In this document: piece after piece, positions 34,647-44,096 of the stretch | How the letters are laid out: each line of letters opens with the position of its first letter | How positions within the stretch are numbered: position 1 is the first letter of the stretch | From: an uncultured Solobacterium sp. | Lineage (GTDB): Bacteria > Bacillota_I > Bacilli_A > Erysipelotrichales > Erysipelotrichaceae | Length of the DNA stretch: 64,000 nt | Reading direction: 5' to 3' | Assembly (NCBI GenBank): GCA_900552125.1 | Contig: URYK01000005.1 | Span: forward strand, 1-64,000 | Program-made: the position numbers and the translations under genes | The notes under the pieces: model-generated | What the model was told of the DNA's origin: nothing | The model's database searches: none | The model's input: the letters and a program-made list of their open reading frames with translations, nothing else

Positions 34647-36341
34647 ATGGCACGACTAATCATGTATAATGATTTTCTCAGCAGTACTGCAGATAGAGGG
34701 CATATTCTGCAGAGTCTTGATTATATATCCACAAGAGAAGGTGTTGAACTAAACGGGATGGAAGAAAAGCTGCGCGGAATGAGAACAGTTCTCAATCCTG
34801 TTACCGCAGCGCGACAGGTTACAGATAAGCAGAAAGATCTTATAGAAAGGATATTGAAAGAATTCCCTGATCTTAAGGAAGATGTTCCCTATGAGGAGTT
34901 TGAAAAGAATCAGAATATGTACACCGCAAGCCGATTTATTTCTGAAGCAGCAGAGCATCTTGAAGAATTATCTCTGGGAAATGAAATCTATGTCAATTAT
35001 ATTTCAGAACGACCTGGAGTAGAAAAAAACATAGACAGTGTTCATGGCTTATTTGATGAGAGCGGATCTGCAGATCTTTCAGCAGTACGTGAGGAACTGA
35101 AAAACCACGAAGGCAATGTGTGGCGAAGCATTATCTCCCTGCGAAGGAGCGATGCTGAAGAACTGGATCGAGAAAATCAGGACAGCTGGCGAAATCTTCT
35201 GCAGCATCACATCCCTTCCCTTGCAAAAGGAATGGGAATACCGATCGAACATTTCCGATGGTGTGCAGCATTTCATAATGAATCCTATCATCCGCATGTT
35301 CATCTGATGTACTGGTCAACTCATGAGAATGAAGGATTCTGCAGCAGAGAGACTATACAGGATTTCAAAAGCGAACTTGCCAATGATATCTTTTCCAATG
35401 AAATGTGGCTATATAAAGAGTTTAAATATTCTAAACGACAGGAATTGGAAGAAAACTTCCTGCATATCAGCAAAGAAACTGCTGATATTAAAATAGATCA
35501 GTGTTATCGGGAGTCCATGAAGCATATTCCTGGACAGATAACAGATGATCTGATGAAGCTATCGGCTATGCTTCCCGATTCCGGAAGCAGGGCATATGCA
35601 TTTCAGGATGCATCGGTGAAAGAAGAGACCGATCTTATCGTAGCTAAAATATTATCGGATCAGAGCATCCAGCCTATCTTCCAAGAATACATAAGCAGCC
35701 AGAGAGATCTAGCTGCTTTTTATATGCGCAATGATTCCAAAGCAATGCAGGAATATATAGATAGTTTTGCAGAGAGGATGATCCATCCAGGAAAAAAAGA
35801 TAGAAAGGTTTTTCATAATCTCGTGCTGGAGCAGGCGTTCAAAATCAAAGATCAGAGATTCATTGACATGCTGAAAAATGAATCAGTGCTTAAGGAAATA
35901 GAAGAAAAGATATCTGATGGAAATCCAACGGAAGAAATCCGATATCCGGAACGTACTGTAAAAAGCATCTATCGTCTTTATCATTTTCTTGGAAGAGATC
36001 CAGAAGAAGCACTTCAGGCAGCGGAATGCATCATCAGTGATGAAGAAAAGCGTATTGAACTTTATCTTGAAGCAAAAGAGAGCGGTGTATATCAGATGCG
36101 GATGAGTGACTGGAAGAATCTGAAGCATGCCTTTCTGCCAAAGATGGATCTTTCAGAAGTTTATGAAAAGAATGACAATACGATGCATGACTGCATGAAG
36201 ATACTGAATGGAGTGTTGAACTTCATGACGAATGAAACGAAACAGAATGTAAAGGAAGCTGCACGAATCCGCAACGCAATACGCTACGATGAGGCGATGA
36301 TCCGATCAGCAAGATATAAAAGAGAGAGTAAGCGGGTATGA
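34647..36341 (+). CDS. mobL: MobL/MobP3-type conjugative relaxase
   Basis: A 564-residue relaxase. Signature elements are YISTREGVEL (residues 27-36), YISERPGVEKN (about 113-123), the GNVWRSIISLRRSDA segment (about 152-166), and the metal-binding HPHVHLMYW (about 214-222). The order matches the MobL/MobP3 relaxases of Firmicutes plasmids and ICEs, which nick oriT through a tyrosine and lead the strand into the recipient. The C-terminal half is helical and unassigned. The next gene starts inside its stop codon. The candidate nick region is 30715-30886. Confidence 0.9.
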   Translation: MARLIMYNDFLSSTADRGHILQSLDYISTREGVELNGMEEKLRGMRTVLNPVTAARQVTDKQKDLIERILKEFPDLKEDVPYEEFEKNQNMYTASRFISEAAEHLEELSLGNEIYVNYISERPGVEKNIDSVHGLFDESGSADLSAVREELKNHEGNVWRSIISLRRSDAEELDRENQDSWRNLLQHHIPSLAKGMGIPIEHFRWCAAFHNESYHPHVHLMYWSTHENEGFCSRETIQDFKSELANDIFSNEMWLYKEFKYSKRQELEENFLHISKETADIKIDQCYRESMKHIPGQITDDLMKLSAMLPDSGSRAYAFQDASVKEETDLIVAKILSDQSIQPIFQEYISSQRDLAAFYMRNDSKAMQEYIDSFAERMIHPGKKDRKVFHNLVLEQAFKIKDQRFIDMLKNESVLKEIEEKISDGNPTEEIRYPERTVKSIYRLYHFLGRDPEEALQAAECIISDEEKRIELYLEAKESGVYQMRMSDWKNLKHAFLPKMDLSEVYEKNDNTMHDCMKILNGVLNFMTNETKQNVKEAARIRNAIRYDEAMIRSARYKRESKRV

Positions 36342-36964
36342 GCAGGAATGGCGACAATATGCATAAAAACAGAAAGCTATACTGGATTGTCCCCAATCCG
36401 GAATATATGGATTATTTAAAATCCATAGATCCTAGGATACCGGATTATAATTACGGTTCAGAACATATCAAGCCTTTTTACGGTCCGCTTCTTAGAATGA
36501 ATGGATTGTGCTATGTTGGCAGCGTGAGTCATTATGATCATCATAAACATGACAAAATTGCCGGAAGTCTGACCTTTCATAAGATCTATGACCACGAATA
36601 CCATAGGATGATCGCAGTAAGCAATCTGCGGTATATGTTTCCTGTGCCTGAAGAATGTGTCAGAAGACTTGATTATCGTGATATAGATCAATATGTATAT
36701 TTTCGTTCGAGAAGAGACCGGTTCAATCAGGTGAATCTTCTTAAAAAAATATTATATGATCTGAATGATTCCAACCTGCAGGAAAGAGCATCCTATATAC
36801 GATTTCTGCAGGTGCATGAAATAAAAAGCCCTCAGATCAGAGGATGCATGGATATGCTTCGTCTGGAAGAGGCAGCATATCGCTATCAGAAGGAAGAATT
36901 CCAGGAACAGGATATTACGGAACTTTCTGAGGATCCTGTAGAGGATCGAATAATCAAAATTTAA
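36338..36964 (+). CDS. Hypothetical protein between relaxase and coupling protein
   Basis: A 208-residue soluble protein, coupled to the relaxase gene by an ATGA overlap. The composition is rich in Tyr, His and Arg. A second ATG at 36359 is possible. I do not recognise the family. Location suggests a relaxosome or coupling-protein partner. Confidence 0.7.
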   Translation: MSRNGDNMHKNRKLYWIVPNPEYMDYLKSIDPRIPDYNYGSEHIKPFYGPLLRMNGLCYVGSVSHYDHHKHDKIAGSLTFHKIYDHEYHRMIAVSNLRYMFPVPEECVRRLDYRDIDQYVYFRSRRDRFNQVNLLKKILYDLNDSNLQERASYIRFLQVHEIKSPQIRGCMDMLRLEEAAYRYQKEEFQEQDITELSEDPVEDRIIKI

Positions 36965-36981
36965 AGAAGGAGCTGAGAAAT

Positions 36982-38955
36982 ATGTATGAGATGATACATA
37001 TCAGTCCGATAACGATAATTGCCTGCATCGTGATCCTGATCTGTGTGATTGTTCTTGCGTTTGTTTCAGGCAATTCGAAAAGGCTTGATAAGATCAAGGC
37101 TAAAGAAGTAGGTGATGGACAGCATGGGAATGACCGTTTTATGACAAAGGATGAAGCAAAAGATTATTACCAGGTAATAAAGCTTCCTAAAAAGATAGAG
37201 GATCACAGCGGAGAATTTCCTGAAGGTCGAATGATCAGCTATGATGAGAAGACCAGAGAGGCTTATATCGATACATCAAATACACATGCAAGGATCGTTG
37301 CACCTACAGAATCCGGTAAAAGTACAGAATATGTAATTCCGAACGTGCAGTACAATATCATGGCAGGAACTACAATGATCATACCGGATACAAAAAAGGA
37401 AATTTATGCAAAGACGGCACAGGATGCTAGAAACTGCGGCTATGAGATATACGTTATTGATTTTCAGAATCCTGAACTGTCTGTTCAGTTTGATCTGTTC
37501 GAAGACATCAATGAATATATGGAAGCTTATCTGAAGGATGGCAATGTAAAGTCAAAAGCCGCTTGTGAAGACGCTGCCGGTTCACTTGCCATGGACATCG
37601 TTTATTCCCGCGATCGAGGGAATAATGAAAATCCATTCTTTTCACAGGCTAGTAAAGGTGTGATCCACAGTCTTATCCTGCTTCTGTCAATGTTTGCAGA
37701 GAAAAAGTATAAGCATCTGGGAAGCATCAATAATATCCTGCATGGAATGCTGGAAGCGCCAAAAGACAAAACGGATAAGACTCCTATGATTCTAAAGATT
37801 ATGAGAAAGCTTCCGGATGATTTTGGAGCAAAAAAATATCTTGGTGCTGCATTCGCTGCTGCTGAAGAGACAGAAACAAATATATATTCTTCTGTTCTGG
37901 GAGATCTGGAACCGTTCATCAATGCCCTTGCCGAACAGATCATTGCGAAGCCGGACAGCGATGGAAAAAGATTTTCATATAGAGACTTGCTGGAAAAGAA
38001 AAGCATATTATATATCGTTATTCCTGAACATCGCGCACAGTTCAAGGTATATGCGTCCATTATTATCCGAAAGCTGTATAATCAACTTACTGAATATGCA
38101 AATACACTGCCTGATAAAAAACTACCTAAGCGCATACTGCTGGAATGGGAAGAATTTGCTCTATACCCAAAGGTAAATGAGATAGAGGACTGGCTGGCCA
38201 TCATGCGAGGCAGAGGAATCATAGGAGATTTTATATATCAATCCGATCATCAGATGAAGAATAAATACGGAGAAGATATCATGAAGATTATGATAGATCA
38301 GTGCGCAGTATCCATCTATCTTGCCCTATCGCAGGAAGACACTGAAACGGCAGAACGTCTTTCAAAAGCAATCGGTACGAAGACGATCAAGACAGGTTCT
38401 GTAAGCATCAGCCATGATTCTGGAAAAACAGGTGCTATATTCGGCAGTACCAGCAGATCTGAGACTGAGCAGATGATGGAACGTTCACTTATGACAGTTT
38501 CTGAAATACTGCATATGGATCAAACTGGAACGAAGTTGCTGCTGCGAAGAGGCCAGTATCCGTTTGAAATGAATCTGACAGGATATTATAAGCCGGAATG
38601 GGGGCTTGTTCCTGCAGAGAGAGAATCAGATATGCCTATCAATGAGATGAACAGCATCTACTATATGACATATAATCAGCTGATGGATTCGATTGATGAA
38701 AAGACAAATATGCATATTCCTGATGTGAAAAAAAATCAAACAGCTTCTGAATTTTCAGAAATGAAAGAGACAGAACCTGAACTGGACGGATTAGAACAGG
38801 TAGCCAACAAGCTATACAGTCTTACAGGAGATCTTCACTGTGCAGAACTGGTGTTAAATAAAAAATATAAGGAACTGTTCTCATACATGGAACGTTATAA
38901 AAAAATTATAAGCAAATATGAGCTGCAGACTATGCTGGAGCCTTTTGCAGAATAG
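36982..38955 (+). CDS. virD4: VirD4/TraG-type coupling protein
   Basis: A 657-residue ATPase. A single membrane segment covers about residues 8-29. Walker A APTESGKST is at about 109-117, and the C-terminal TraG/VirD4 domain continues with LEWEEFALYPKVN (Walker B region) near 385. Two membrane segments are common in VirD4; only one is clear here. It links the relaxase-DNA complex to the secretion channel. GAAGGAG precedes the ATG. Confidence 0.92.
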   Translation: MYEMIHISPITIIACIVILICVIVLAFVSGNSKRLDKIKAKEVGDGQHGNDRFMTKDEAKDYYQVIKLPKKIEDHSGEFPEGRMISYDEKTREAYIDTSNTHARIVAPTESGKSTEYVIPNVQYNIMAGTTMIIPDTKKEIYAKTAQDARNCGYEIYVIDFQNPELSVQFDLFEDINEYMEAYLKDGNVKSKAACEDAAGSLAMDIVYSRDRGNNENPFFSQASKGVIHSLILLLSMFAEKKYKHLGSINNILHGMLEAPKDKTDKTPMILKIMRKLPDDFGAKKYLGAAFAAAEETETNIYSSVLGDLEPFINALAEQIIAKPDSDGKRFSYRDLLEKKSILYIVIPEHRAQFKVYASIIIRKLYNQLTEYANTLPDKKLPKRILLEWEEFALYPKVNEIEDWLAIMRGRGIIGDFIYQSDHQMKNKYGEDIMKIMIDQCAVSIYLALSQEDTETAERLSKAIGTKTIKTGSVSISHDSGKTGAIFGSTSRSETEQMMERSLMTVSEILHMDQTGTKLLLRRGQYPFEMNLTGYYKPEWGLVPAERESDMPINEMNSIYYMTYNQLMDSIDEKTNMHIPDVKKNQTASEFSEMKETEPELDGLEQVANKLYSLTGDLHCAELVLNKKYKELFSYMERYKKIISKYELQTMLEPFAE

Positions 38956-38968
38956 GAGGGATAAGATC

Positions 38969-39790
38969 ATGTTAATGGTTCAATATGTTCATCGCAGAAT
39001 GATGGAGCTTCTTAAAAAATCCTATCCTGATGAGTATGAAAAATATTCACATTTTTATATTCAGATGGAATTCAAGGAAAAGCAGGGAAATTATTCAAAA
39101 TACACGTTTGGGAAAAGAATGCTGCATGTATCGACTCTGTCCAGGAGACCGTCAGATATCTTCTTGTCTTTAGTTTTAGAACTTGCGCATCATATAGACG
39201 TAGTACAGCGACGGGAAACTCATGAAGACAGGACCTATCTGCTGATCGTAAGAAAGCTGCTGGATACGGCACTGAAGCAGAACATGATACTGCTGTCGGA
39301 GCTGTATCATACAGATATAAAAAAACTGAAGGATAAGCTTCAGGAGAATTTCGGATCTTTCTCAAACTGGAAGTATGAACCAAGACATGACAGTGAACAT
39401 GTCTATATCCTGGTCTTTGATGCATTTATGATCAAAAATCTGCTGAAGACAAACGGATATCAGTATGATCCTGATCAGCAGGCCTGGAGCAAGTTCATCA
39501 ATACAGCAGAATATGATGATGAGCTGTACTTTCTGAATCAGTATCAGAATCGCGCAGATTTTAAGGTCATCAAGGATAATTCCTTCTATATAAGGCCTTG
39601 TTATTGCCTAAGAGTTGAAACCTACAGTATAGAAGATAAGGAACTTTGGAAAGCTCTATCCTACCGATATGATGCGGCTACCAGAAAATGGTTCAAAAAC
39701 ATTTATGCAGATGAACTGAAGATAGAACTGGAAATGATACAAGAACTGCCTAAACAGCGCATCACCATAGCTCGAATTAAAAACAAATAA
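38969..39790 (+). CDS. Hypothetical protein with degenerate zincin-like motif
   Basis: A 273-residue soluble protein; start ATG 38969 after AGGAGGG. Residues 55-80 read LVLELAHHIDVV, similar to a metallopeptidase helix but lacking the first histidine of HExxH. The C-terminal half holds two repeats of about 50 residues, with YDPDQQAWSKFI and YDAATRKWFKNI. I do not recognise the family. It is the last gene of the transfer operon. Confidence 0.65.
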   Translation: MLMVQYVHRRMMELLKKSYPDEYEKYSHFYIQMEFKEKQGNYSKYTFGKRMLHVSTLSRRPSDIFLSLVLELAHHIDVVQRRETHEDRTYLLIVRKLLDTALKQNMILLSELYHTDIKKLKDKLQENFGSFSNWKYEPRHDSEHVYILVFDAFMIKNLLKTNGYQYDPDQQAWSKFINTAEYDDELYFLNQYQNRADFKVIKDNSFYIRPCYCLRVETYSIEDKELWKALSYRYDAATRKWFKNIYADELKIELEMIQELPKQRITIARIKNK

Positions 39791-39865
39791 AAAGAAATAT
39801 TGGTTAGTTGCAAAAAGAAGAGGAGAAATATTTACAAAACTTAAAATATATGTTATTCTATTAAA

Positions 39866-39961
39866 CAGTTACAAGGAATATTACATCACAAACCCATTAC
39901 CCTTGTAAACTACATGACTGCAGTGAATCGGATATTTATCCGAATTGCTGCAGTTTTTTTT
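39866..39961 (+). ncRNA. Candidate small RNA with promoter and terminator
   Basis: A promoter TTTACA (39831-39836), 17 bp, TATTCT (39854-39859) points to a start near 39866. A hairpin TTACAAGG/CCTTGTAA (39869-39908) is followed by a strong terminator hairpin at 39917-39953 (ACTGCAG/CTGCAGT with an inner AATCGGAT arm) and eight T residues. The transcript would be about 95 nt without a credible ORF. It could also be the shared terminator of the upstream operon. Confidence 0.5.
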
Positions 39962-40222
39962 AGTTACTTTAATTGCCTGGTGCAGCTGATATGCTCTATG
40001 CTTGAAGTGGACATAGGTGGGATTTTTATTAGGCAGAATATGATCATACTTTAATGGAGTGTGAATTCTGCATTGCCCAATATATTTACACTCTATAACA
40101 AGCATGTTATCATGATAAAGCCTATTAAGGCAGTCTTCAACATAACCAATAAACCCCTGGAAAACAGGTATAAGAGGGTATATGTCCGATGATATATACC
40201 CTTTTTTTAGTCGCCGGATCAT
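39881..40222 (-). CDS. Doubtful 113-residue ORF antisense to the RNA-like region
   Basis: The only long frame in the gap 39791-40250. AGAGGG precedes its ATG on the minus strand and the middle 60 residues look protein-like. Against it, both ends are read through strong hairpins. I list it because small recombination-directionality genes often lie beside large serine recombinases; no motif supports that role. Confidence 0.25.
   Translation of the reverse strand: MIRRLKKGYISSDIYPLIPVFQGFIGYVEDCLNRLYHDNMLVIECKYIGQCRIHTPLKYDHILPNKNPTYVHFKHRAYQLHQAIKVTKKNCSNSDKYPIHCSHVVYKGNGFVM
40175..40208 (+). terminator. Intrinsic terminator before the recombinase gene
   Basis: AGGGTATAT/ATATACCCT with an 8- to 10-nt loop and a seven-T run, 43 bases before the recombinase ATG. 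It would block readthrough into the integrase, keeping its expression separate from the transfer operon. Confidence 0.75.
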
Positions 40223-40250
40223 ATGCCCTCTATGCCATAGAGGAGGAAAT

Positions 40251-41648
40251 ATGGAAACGAAAATAACGCGTACAGCAGCAAATAACAGCGAAGTAATTGA
40301 TACTAAATATCTAATAAAACTGAGAGAAGATCGTTCAAAAACTAAAGATGATGTTAAAAAAAGAGCAATATATGTTAGAGTTTCAACTAGAGAACAGGCT
40401 CTTACCGGCTATGGAGCCGATGCACAGATCACTAACATAATGAACAGGCTTAAAGCTGATGGTATAGATATCAGCTCTGTACAAGTCTATGTTGACGATG
40501 GTTACAGTGCTAAGACATTAAATAGACCAGAGATGCAGAGGCTACTTAAGGATGTGCTTGATGGAAAAGTCAATGAAATAATAATTTATAAGCTTGATCG
40601 CTTAGCTCGAAATGTGATCGATACATATGAATTACTGCAGTTTTTTATTGATCAGCAGTGTGAACTGAAAGCAATAGTTGATAACCTAGATATTCATAGT
40701 GCAAATGGCAGGCTGCTTGTAGGAGTTCTTGCGATAATTGCGCAGTGGGAACGAGAAGTAATTAGAGAGCGAACTATCGATGCAATTGAAGAAATGCTGT
40801 CACAAGGAAAGTGGCCGTTTGGACAGGTTCCGTTTGGATATGAACGTGATGAAAATGATTATCTGCGAGAAAAAGCTAGGGAGGGAGAATATATAAGGTA
40901 TTGCATCGAATTAGCCATTAGTGGAGATACAATGAAGGAAATTGAGTATAAGGCTCCGATGGAATTTCCTGAATTTCAAAAAAAATCAGAAGTCATAAAA
41001 AATATGCTGTTGAGAACATTAAACTATGGAGAATATGAATATGAAGGGAAAATATATAAGTTTCATGGAATCACAACAAAAATGAAATATGATAAGGTAG
41101 TAAAAATGATAAACAAAAGATATAAAGAAACAGATCCTAGCAAATATTATTTTGGGAATAAAATTAAAGATGCTTGCGGGAATATCTGTGAAAGGAAAAG
41201 CACCTCCAAGAAACTAAAAGATGGAATCAAAAAGTATTATTACTATGTATGCCCGGAGTGCAGACAGAGGATACCTCAGGAACGTCTGGTAGAAGCAACG
41301 TTAAGCAGGATAGCTATTCATTCCTATGAATTAAATGAAACAAAAAAAGAACAGAATATAAAGAGAAGACTTAGAACATTGGATGAAAAGATTAAAGAAG
41401 CATATAAGATGTATATAGCTGAAAAGATTGATGGAAAGGTATACGGTAGTCTGATAAATGAAATAGATAAAGAAAGAGAGAAACTTCTCCGTAAGCTGAA
41501 TATAAGATCAATAGGCAAATATATCGATACAGAAAAATGGAACGACATGAGTGATGGTGACCGCAAACAATATATAGAAGAGTATGTAAAGGAAATAATT
41601 GTCGATGTGAGCCTCAAATCAATAATTTCTATAGAATACATAGAATAA
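40251..41648 (+). CDS. Large serine recombinase (integrase)
   Basis: A 465-residue site-specific recombinase. The resolvase domain begins with AIYVRVSTREQ, catalytic serine at residue 45, followed by YKLDRLARN and a GRLLVGVLAIIAQWEREVIRERT helix. A zinc-ribbon-like CPECRQRIPQ and a coiled-coil region follow. Length is at the short end of large serine recombinases (usually 450-600). The start is ATG 40251 after GAGGAGG; the longer frame from 40182 is unlikely. The CCTCTA/TAGAGG stem at 40227-40243 covers part of the ribosome binding site, so translation may be restrained. It should integrate and excise the element. Confidence 0.92.
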   Translation: METKITRTAANNSEVIDTKYLIKLREDRSKTKDDVKKRAIYVRVSTREQALTGYGADAQITNIMNRLKADGIDISSVQVYVDDGYSAKTLNRPEMQRLLKDVLDGKVNEIIIYKLDRLARNVIDTYELLQFFIDQQCELKAIVDNLDIHSANGRLLVGVLAIIAQWEREVIRERTIDAIEEMLSQGKWPFGQVPFGYERDENDYLREKAREGEYIRYCIELAISGDTMKEIEYKAPMEFPEFQKKSEVIKNMLLRTLNYGEYEYEGKIYKFHGITTKMKYDKVVKMINKRYKETDPSKYYFGNKIKDACGNICERKSTSKKLKDGIKKYYYYVCPECRQRIPQERLVEATLSRIAIHSYELNETKKEQNIKRRLRTLDEKIKEAYKMYIAEKIDGKVYGSLINEIDKEREKLLRKLNIRSIGKYIDTEKWNDMSDGDRKQYIEEYVKEIIVDVSLKSIISIEYIE

Positions 41649-41677
41649 AAAGGACCTTAAATTTTACCGTCGAACTA

Positions 41678-41705
41678 TTGAAAAAAAATAAAAATATGCT
41701 ATAAT
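41678..41705 (+). promoter_or_regulatory. Promoter of the small RNA at 41712
   Basis: TTGAAA (41678-41683), 16 bp, TATAAT (41700-41705). It is among the best consensus promoters in the window and starts 29 bases after the recombinase stop. Confidence 0.8.
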
Positions 41706-41711
41706 ATATGT

Positions 41712-41862
41712 AAGATGTAATAAATCGAATATGTAATGGGGTTTATGAACCTATGTAAGAGGTGATTGAATCTACCCCAAGAAGGTTAGTTCTACTTAAG
41801 CAGAGCTCAACCCACCATATAAAACGTAATAAGCTGTTAGATTAAGTCTGATAGCTTTTTTT
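41712..41862 (+). ncRNA. Structured small RNA of about 150 nt
   Basis: The promoter at 41678 is followed by 120 bases without a credible ORF and a strong terminator, AAGCTGTTAGA/TCTGATAGCTT (41831-41857, two G-U pairs), with seven T. Inside, ATATG with CATAT and TGGG-TT with AACCCA can form a closing stem, and GAACC with GGTT plus a GGTGAT/ATC-ACC hairpin form inner arms. Size, own promoter and terminator fit a housekeeping-type RNA such as 6S, but I cannot confirm a family. It lies at the probable right border of the ICE. Confidence 0.6.
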
Positions 41863-41982
41863 ATATTTTAATGAACTTTGTTTTTTTCTGTTATATAATT
41901 AAAATGTCAAAAGCATTATCAAATTATTTTATAGAATGATTTGCACACCTTATAAGTTGAAAGAAAGGAAACGGTTTTTCAA

Positions 41983-42912
41983 ATGAGTATTAAAAGAAAT
42001 TTCTTATTACTAATGTTATTTTCTATTTTCTTATGTGGATGTAGTCGAAAAGAAAACATTAATGATTATTATATATCTTACACTTTAACTAAACAGGTAG
42101 GAGAAGACCTGAAAAGTGAAGTTCATTATTATGATTTAGCAGATGGTACAGATAAAATTATTACCGAATTGCCTTATACTGCACAATATCCATTAACAGT
42201 TTACGATAAAGTAAAGGAAAAAGTTTATTATACTTCTAAAGTAAAGAACTGTGATCAGGTTTTTGAATATGATATAAAAACAAAAAATCATAAACAATTA
42301 ACAGATTCTTTATCAGCTATTAATTATATTATTCCTTATGAAGATACATTGCTTATAATAGCAGTACCTAAAGGTTCTAACATGATTACTTTACAGCCAT
42401 TTCTTTATAAAGATAATACCTTAACAGATATCGCATGGGATAAAGACTTTAATGTTTCTACATTATTTTATGACTTGCAATCATCTGACTTTATTTTAAG
42501 TGGATATTCTTCTAGTGAAGATTGGAGACGCATAGAAAATCAAGACAAAAAAGAATATATTGCACCGCCTAATTATATTTATCATTTAGAGAAAGATGGA
42601 AAACAAAAGAGTAAGATTTATGAAACAAATAATGGGAATATTAACTCCATTGCTGCAAATGAAGATTATATTTACACTACTAATGATATAAATGAAGATA
42701 TAGAAAAAATTGATAAAAGAAAAGGAGAATTATCTGAAACAATTGAGGTTCCAAGTTATCGCTTATTTTATGTTACCAATGATGAACTAATGTATTATTA
42801 TTCTAATGATGAAATATATACTTATGACTTAAATAGTAAAAAGAAAACTATATTATGCACAATAAAAACTGAAACAAGTGCAATTAATAATGCTATAGTA
42901 CTTAAAAAATAA
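41983..42912 (+). CDS. Lipoprotein with beta-propeller-like repeats
   Basis: A 309-residue lipoprotein. The signal peptide ends in the lipobox LCGC (Cys near residue 20). The mature part has repeated strands with YY-Y-hydrophobic patterns (VYYTSKVKNCDQVFEYD, YIYTTNDINED, MYYYSNDEIYTYDL) suggesting a beta-propeller. GAAAGGAAAC precedes the ATG. I do not recognise a specific family. It stands alone, bounded by terminators. Confidence 0.7.
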   Translation: MSIKRNFLLLMLFSIFLCGCSRKENINDYYISYTLTKQVGEDLKSEVHYYDLADGTDKIITELPYTAQYPLTVYDKVKEKVYYTSKVKNCDQVFEYDIKTKNHKQLTDSLSAINYIIPYEDTLLIIAVPKGSNMITLQPFLYKDNTLTDIAWDKDFNVSTLFYDLQSSDFILSGYSSSEDWRRIENQDKKEYIAPPNYIYHLEKDGKQKSKIYETNNGNINSIAANEDYIYTTNDINEDIEKIDKRKGELSETIEVPSYRLFYVTNDELMYYYSNDEIYTYDLNSKKKTILCTIKTETSAINNAIVLKK

Positions 42913-42940
42913 TTATTATTTAAGTCTTTGTGCAATAAAA

Positions 42941-42963
42941 AAAGCTGTTTATTTAGCAGCTTT
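42941..42963. terminator. Bidirectional terminator between convergent genes
   Basis: AAAGCTG/CAGCTTT with a 9-nt loop. A-tract on the left and T-rich sequence on the right let it serve both the lipoprotein gene and the minus-strand ABC ATPase gene. Confidence 0.8.
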
Positions 42964-42992
42964 CTCTTTTTATATAATCCTTTGATACTACT

Positions 42993-44027
42993 TCAAATTC
43001 TTTCTTCTGTATATGCATCAAATACAAATAAATGTTTCGTATCAAACCAAATGTATATTTTATCTCCCTGATGAATAGCTTTATTGTATGGCTGTTTCAT
43101 TATGATCGTACCTAATTCACATTGGATATGTACATACATATTCTCTCCAGCATATTCTATCAATATGATATTCCCCTCTAATCCTGAATCGTCTACTATT
43201 ACATTTTCACAACGTATCGCAATCACTACATCTCTTTGCTCCTGATTAGTCCAAGGAATCTTTCTTGACCCTATAGAGAGATAACCATTCTCTATTCTTG
43301 AAGGTATCTTATTAATATTGGATATTCCTAGAAATGATGCCACAAATAAAGTTTGTGGATTTTCATATAATTCCATTGGCTTCCCCATTTGCTGGATACA
43401 ACCATCTTTCATGATAATTAATAGATCCGCAAGTGTCATTGCCTCTATCTGATCATGTGTCACATATATAAACGTAGCATTGTTTTTTTGATAAAGCTTT
43501 GCGATTTCGATGCGTAATTGAGTCTTTAATCTAGCATCTAATGAACTCAATGGTTCATCCATTAAAAATAATGATGGTTTACTAATCAATGCCCGTGCTA
43601 TAGCGCATCGCTGTTTCTGTCCACCAGATAAATGAACAGCTTTACGATCTAATAAATCTTTTATTCCTAGCATTTCACTAATCTGTTCTACTCTTGCATG
43701 TTTTCCTTTATCATTGATTTCTTCACGAAAACCAAAAGCAATGTTTTCATATACACTCATATGAGGAAATAAAGATGGTTCTTGAAAAACCATAGAAATA
43801 TTTCTTTCAGAAGGCTTTTTATCTGTCACATCTATATCATCAATAAAAGCTTTACCCTCATCAACTGATAAAAAACCAGCAATTAGCTGAAGAAGTGTAC
43901 TTTTCCCACAACCTGATGGTCCTGCAAGAACAATAAATTGTTTATCTTTTGTTTCTAAATCAAAATGCTGAACTGCATGTATATCACCAAATGATTTGGT
44001 AATGTTTTTTAGAATGAGTCTGCTCAT
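42993..44027 (-). CDS. ABC transporter ATPase, CUT1/MalK-PotA type, orphan
   Basis: A 344-residue ATPase: Walker A GPSGCGKST, Q-loop VFQEPSLFPH, signature LSGGQKQR, Walker B LFLMDEP and the switch YVTHD, then a C-terminal TOBE-like domain (from about 240). The pattern fits the MalK/MsmK/UgpC and PotA group that import sugars or polyamines. No permease or binding-protein gene is near, so it may serve several importers elsewhere, as MsmK does. The substrate cannot be told from sequence. Confidence 0.88.
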   Translation of the reverse strand: MSRLILKNITKSFGDIHAVQHFDLETKDKQFIVLAGPSGCGKSTLLQLIAGFLSVDEGKAFIDDIDVTDKKPSERNISMVFQEPSLFPHMSVYENIAFGFREEINDKGKHARVEQISEMLGIKDLLDRKAVHLSGGQKQRCAIARALISKPSLFLMDEPLSSLDARLKTQLRIEIAKLYQKNNATFIYVTHDQIEAMTLADLLIIMKDGCIQQMGKPMELYENPQTLFVASFLGISNINKIPSRIENGYLSIGSRKIPWTNQEQRDVVIAIRCENVIVDDSGLEGNIILIEYAGENMYVHIQCELGTIIMKQPYNKAIHQGDKIYIWFDTKHLFVFDAYTEERI

Positions 44028-44070
44028 AGATATCTCTCCAATACTAAAATAAGTGTATCGAAATATAAAT

Positions 44071-44096
44071 AAAAAAGCAACCTCACACAGTTACTT
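44071..44096 (-). terminator. Terminator after the pro-peptide gene
   Basis: On the minus strand AAGTAAC/GGTTGCTT (one G-U) is followed by a run of T. A second 11-bp hairpin, TTGTCTTAAAG with CTTTGAGACAA, lies just upstream at 44111-44140. They end the short transcript of the peptide gene at 44275. Confidence 0.75.

Larger units (their letters stand above)
1..41665. mobile_element. Putative integrative and conjugative element (ICE), left end unresolved
   Basis: The segment carries a full conjugation set: ParA/ParB, a primase, PrgI-VirB4, a VirB6-like protein, an M23 hydrolase, ArdC, a MobL-type relaxase, a VirD4 coupling protein, and a terminal large serine recombinase at 40251-41648. Genes right of 41.9 kb are of chromosomal type, so the right end probably lies between the recombinase stop and the promoter at 41678. 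No clear direct repeat for the left end was found in the first 300 bases, so the left end may lie at about 170-230 or outside the window. The seven-copy GGCC palindrome occurs only inside this segment, which supports treating it as one unit. Confidence 0.85.

Noticed and set aside
37602..38060. 152-codon minus-strand ORF within virD4
   Set aside because: Lies wholly inside the coupling-protein gene; no motif or start signal.
160..41690. Possible attL/attR from shared CTTAA and GTCGA words near 175-195 and 41656-41674
   Set aside because: The words are short and their spacing differs (11 versus 8 bases); no continuous direct repeat joins them.
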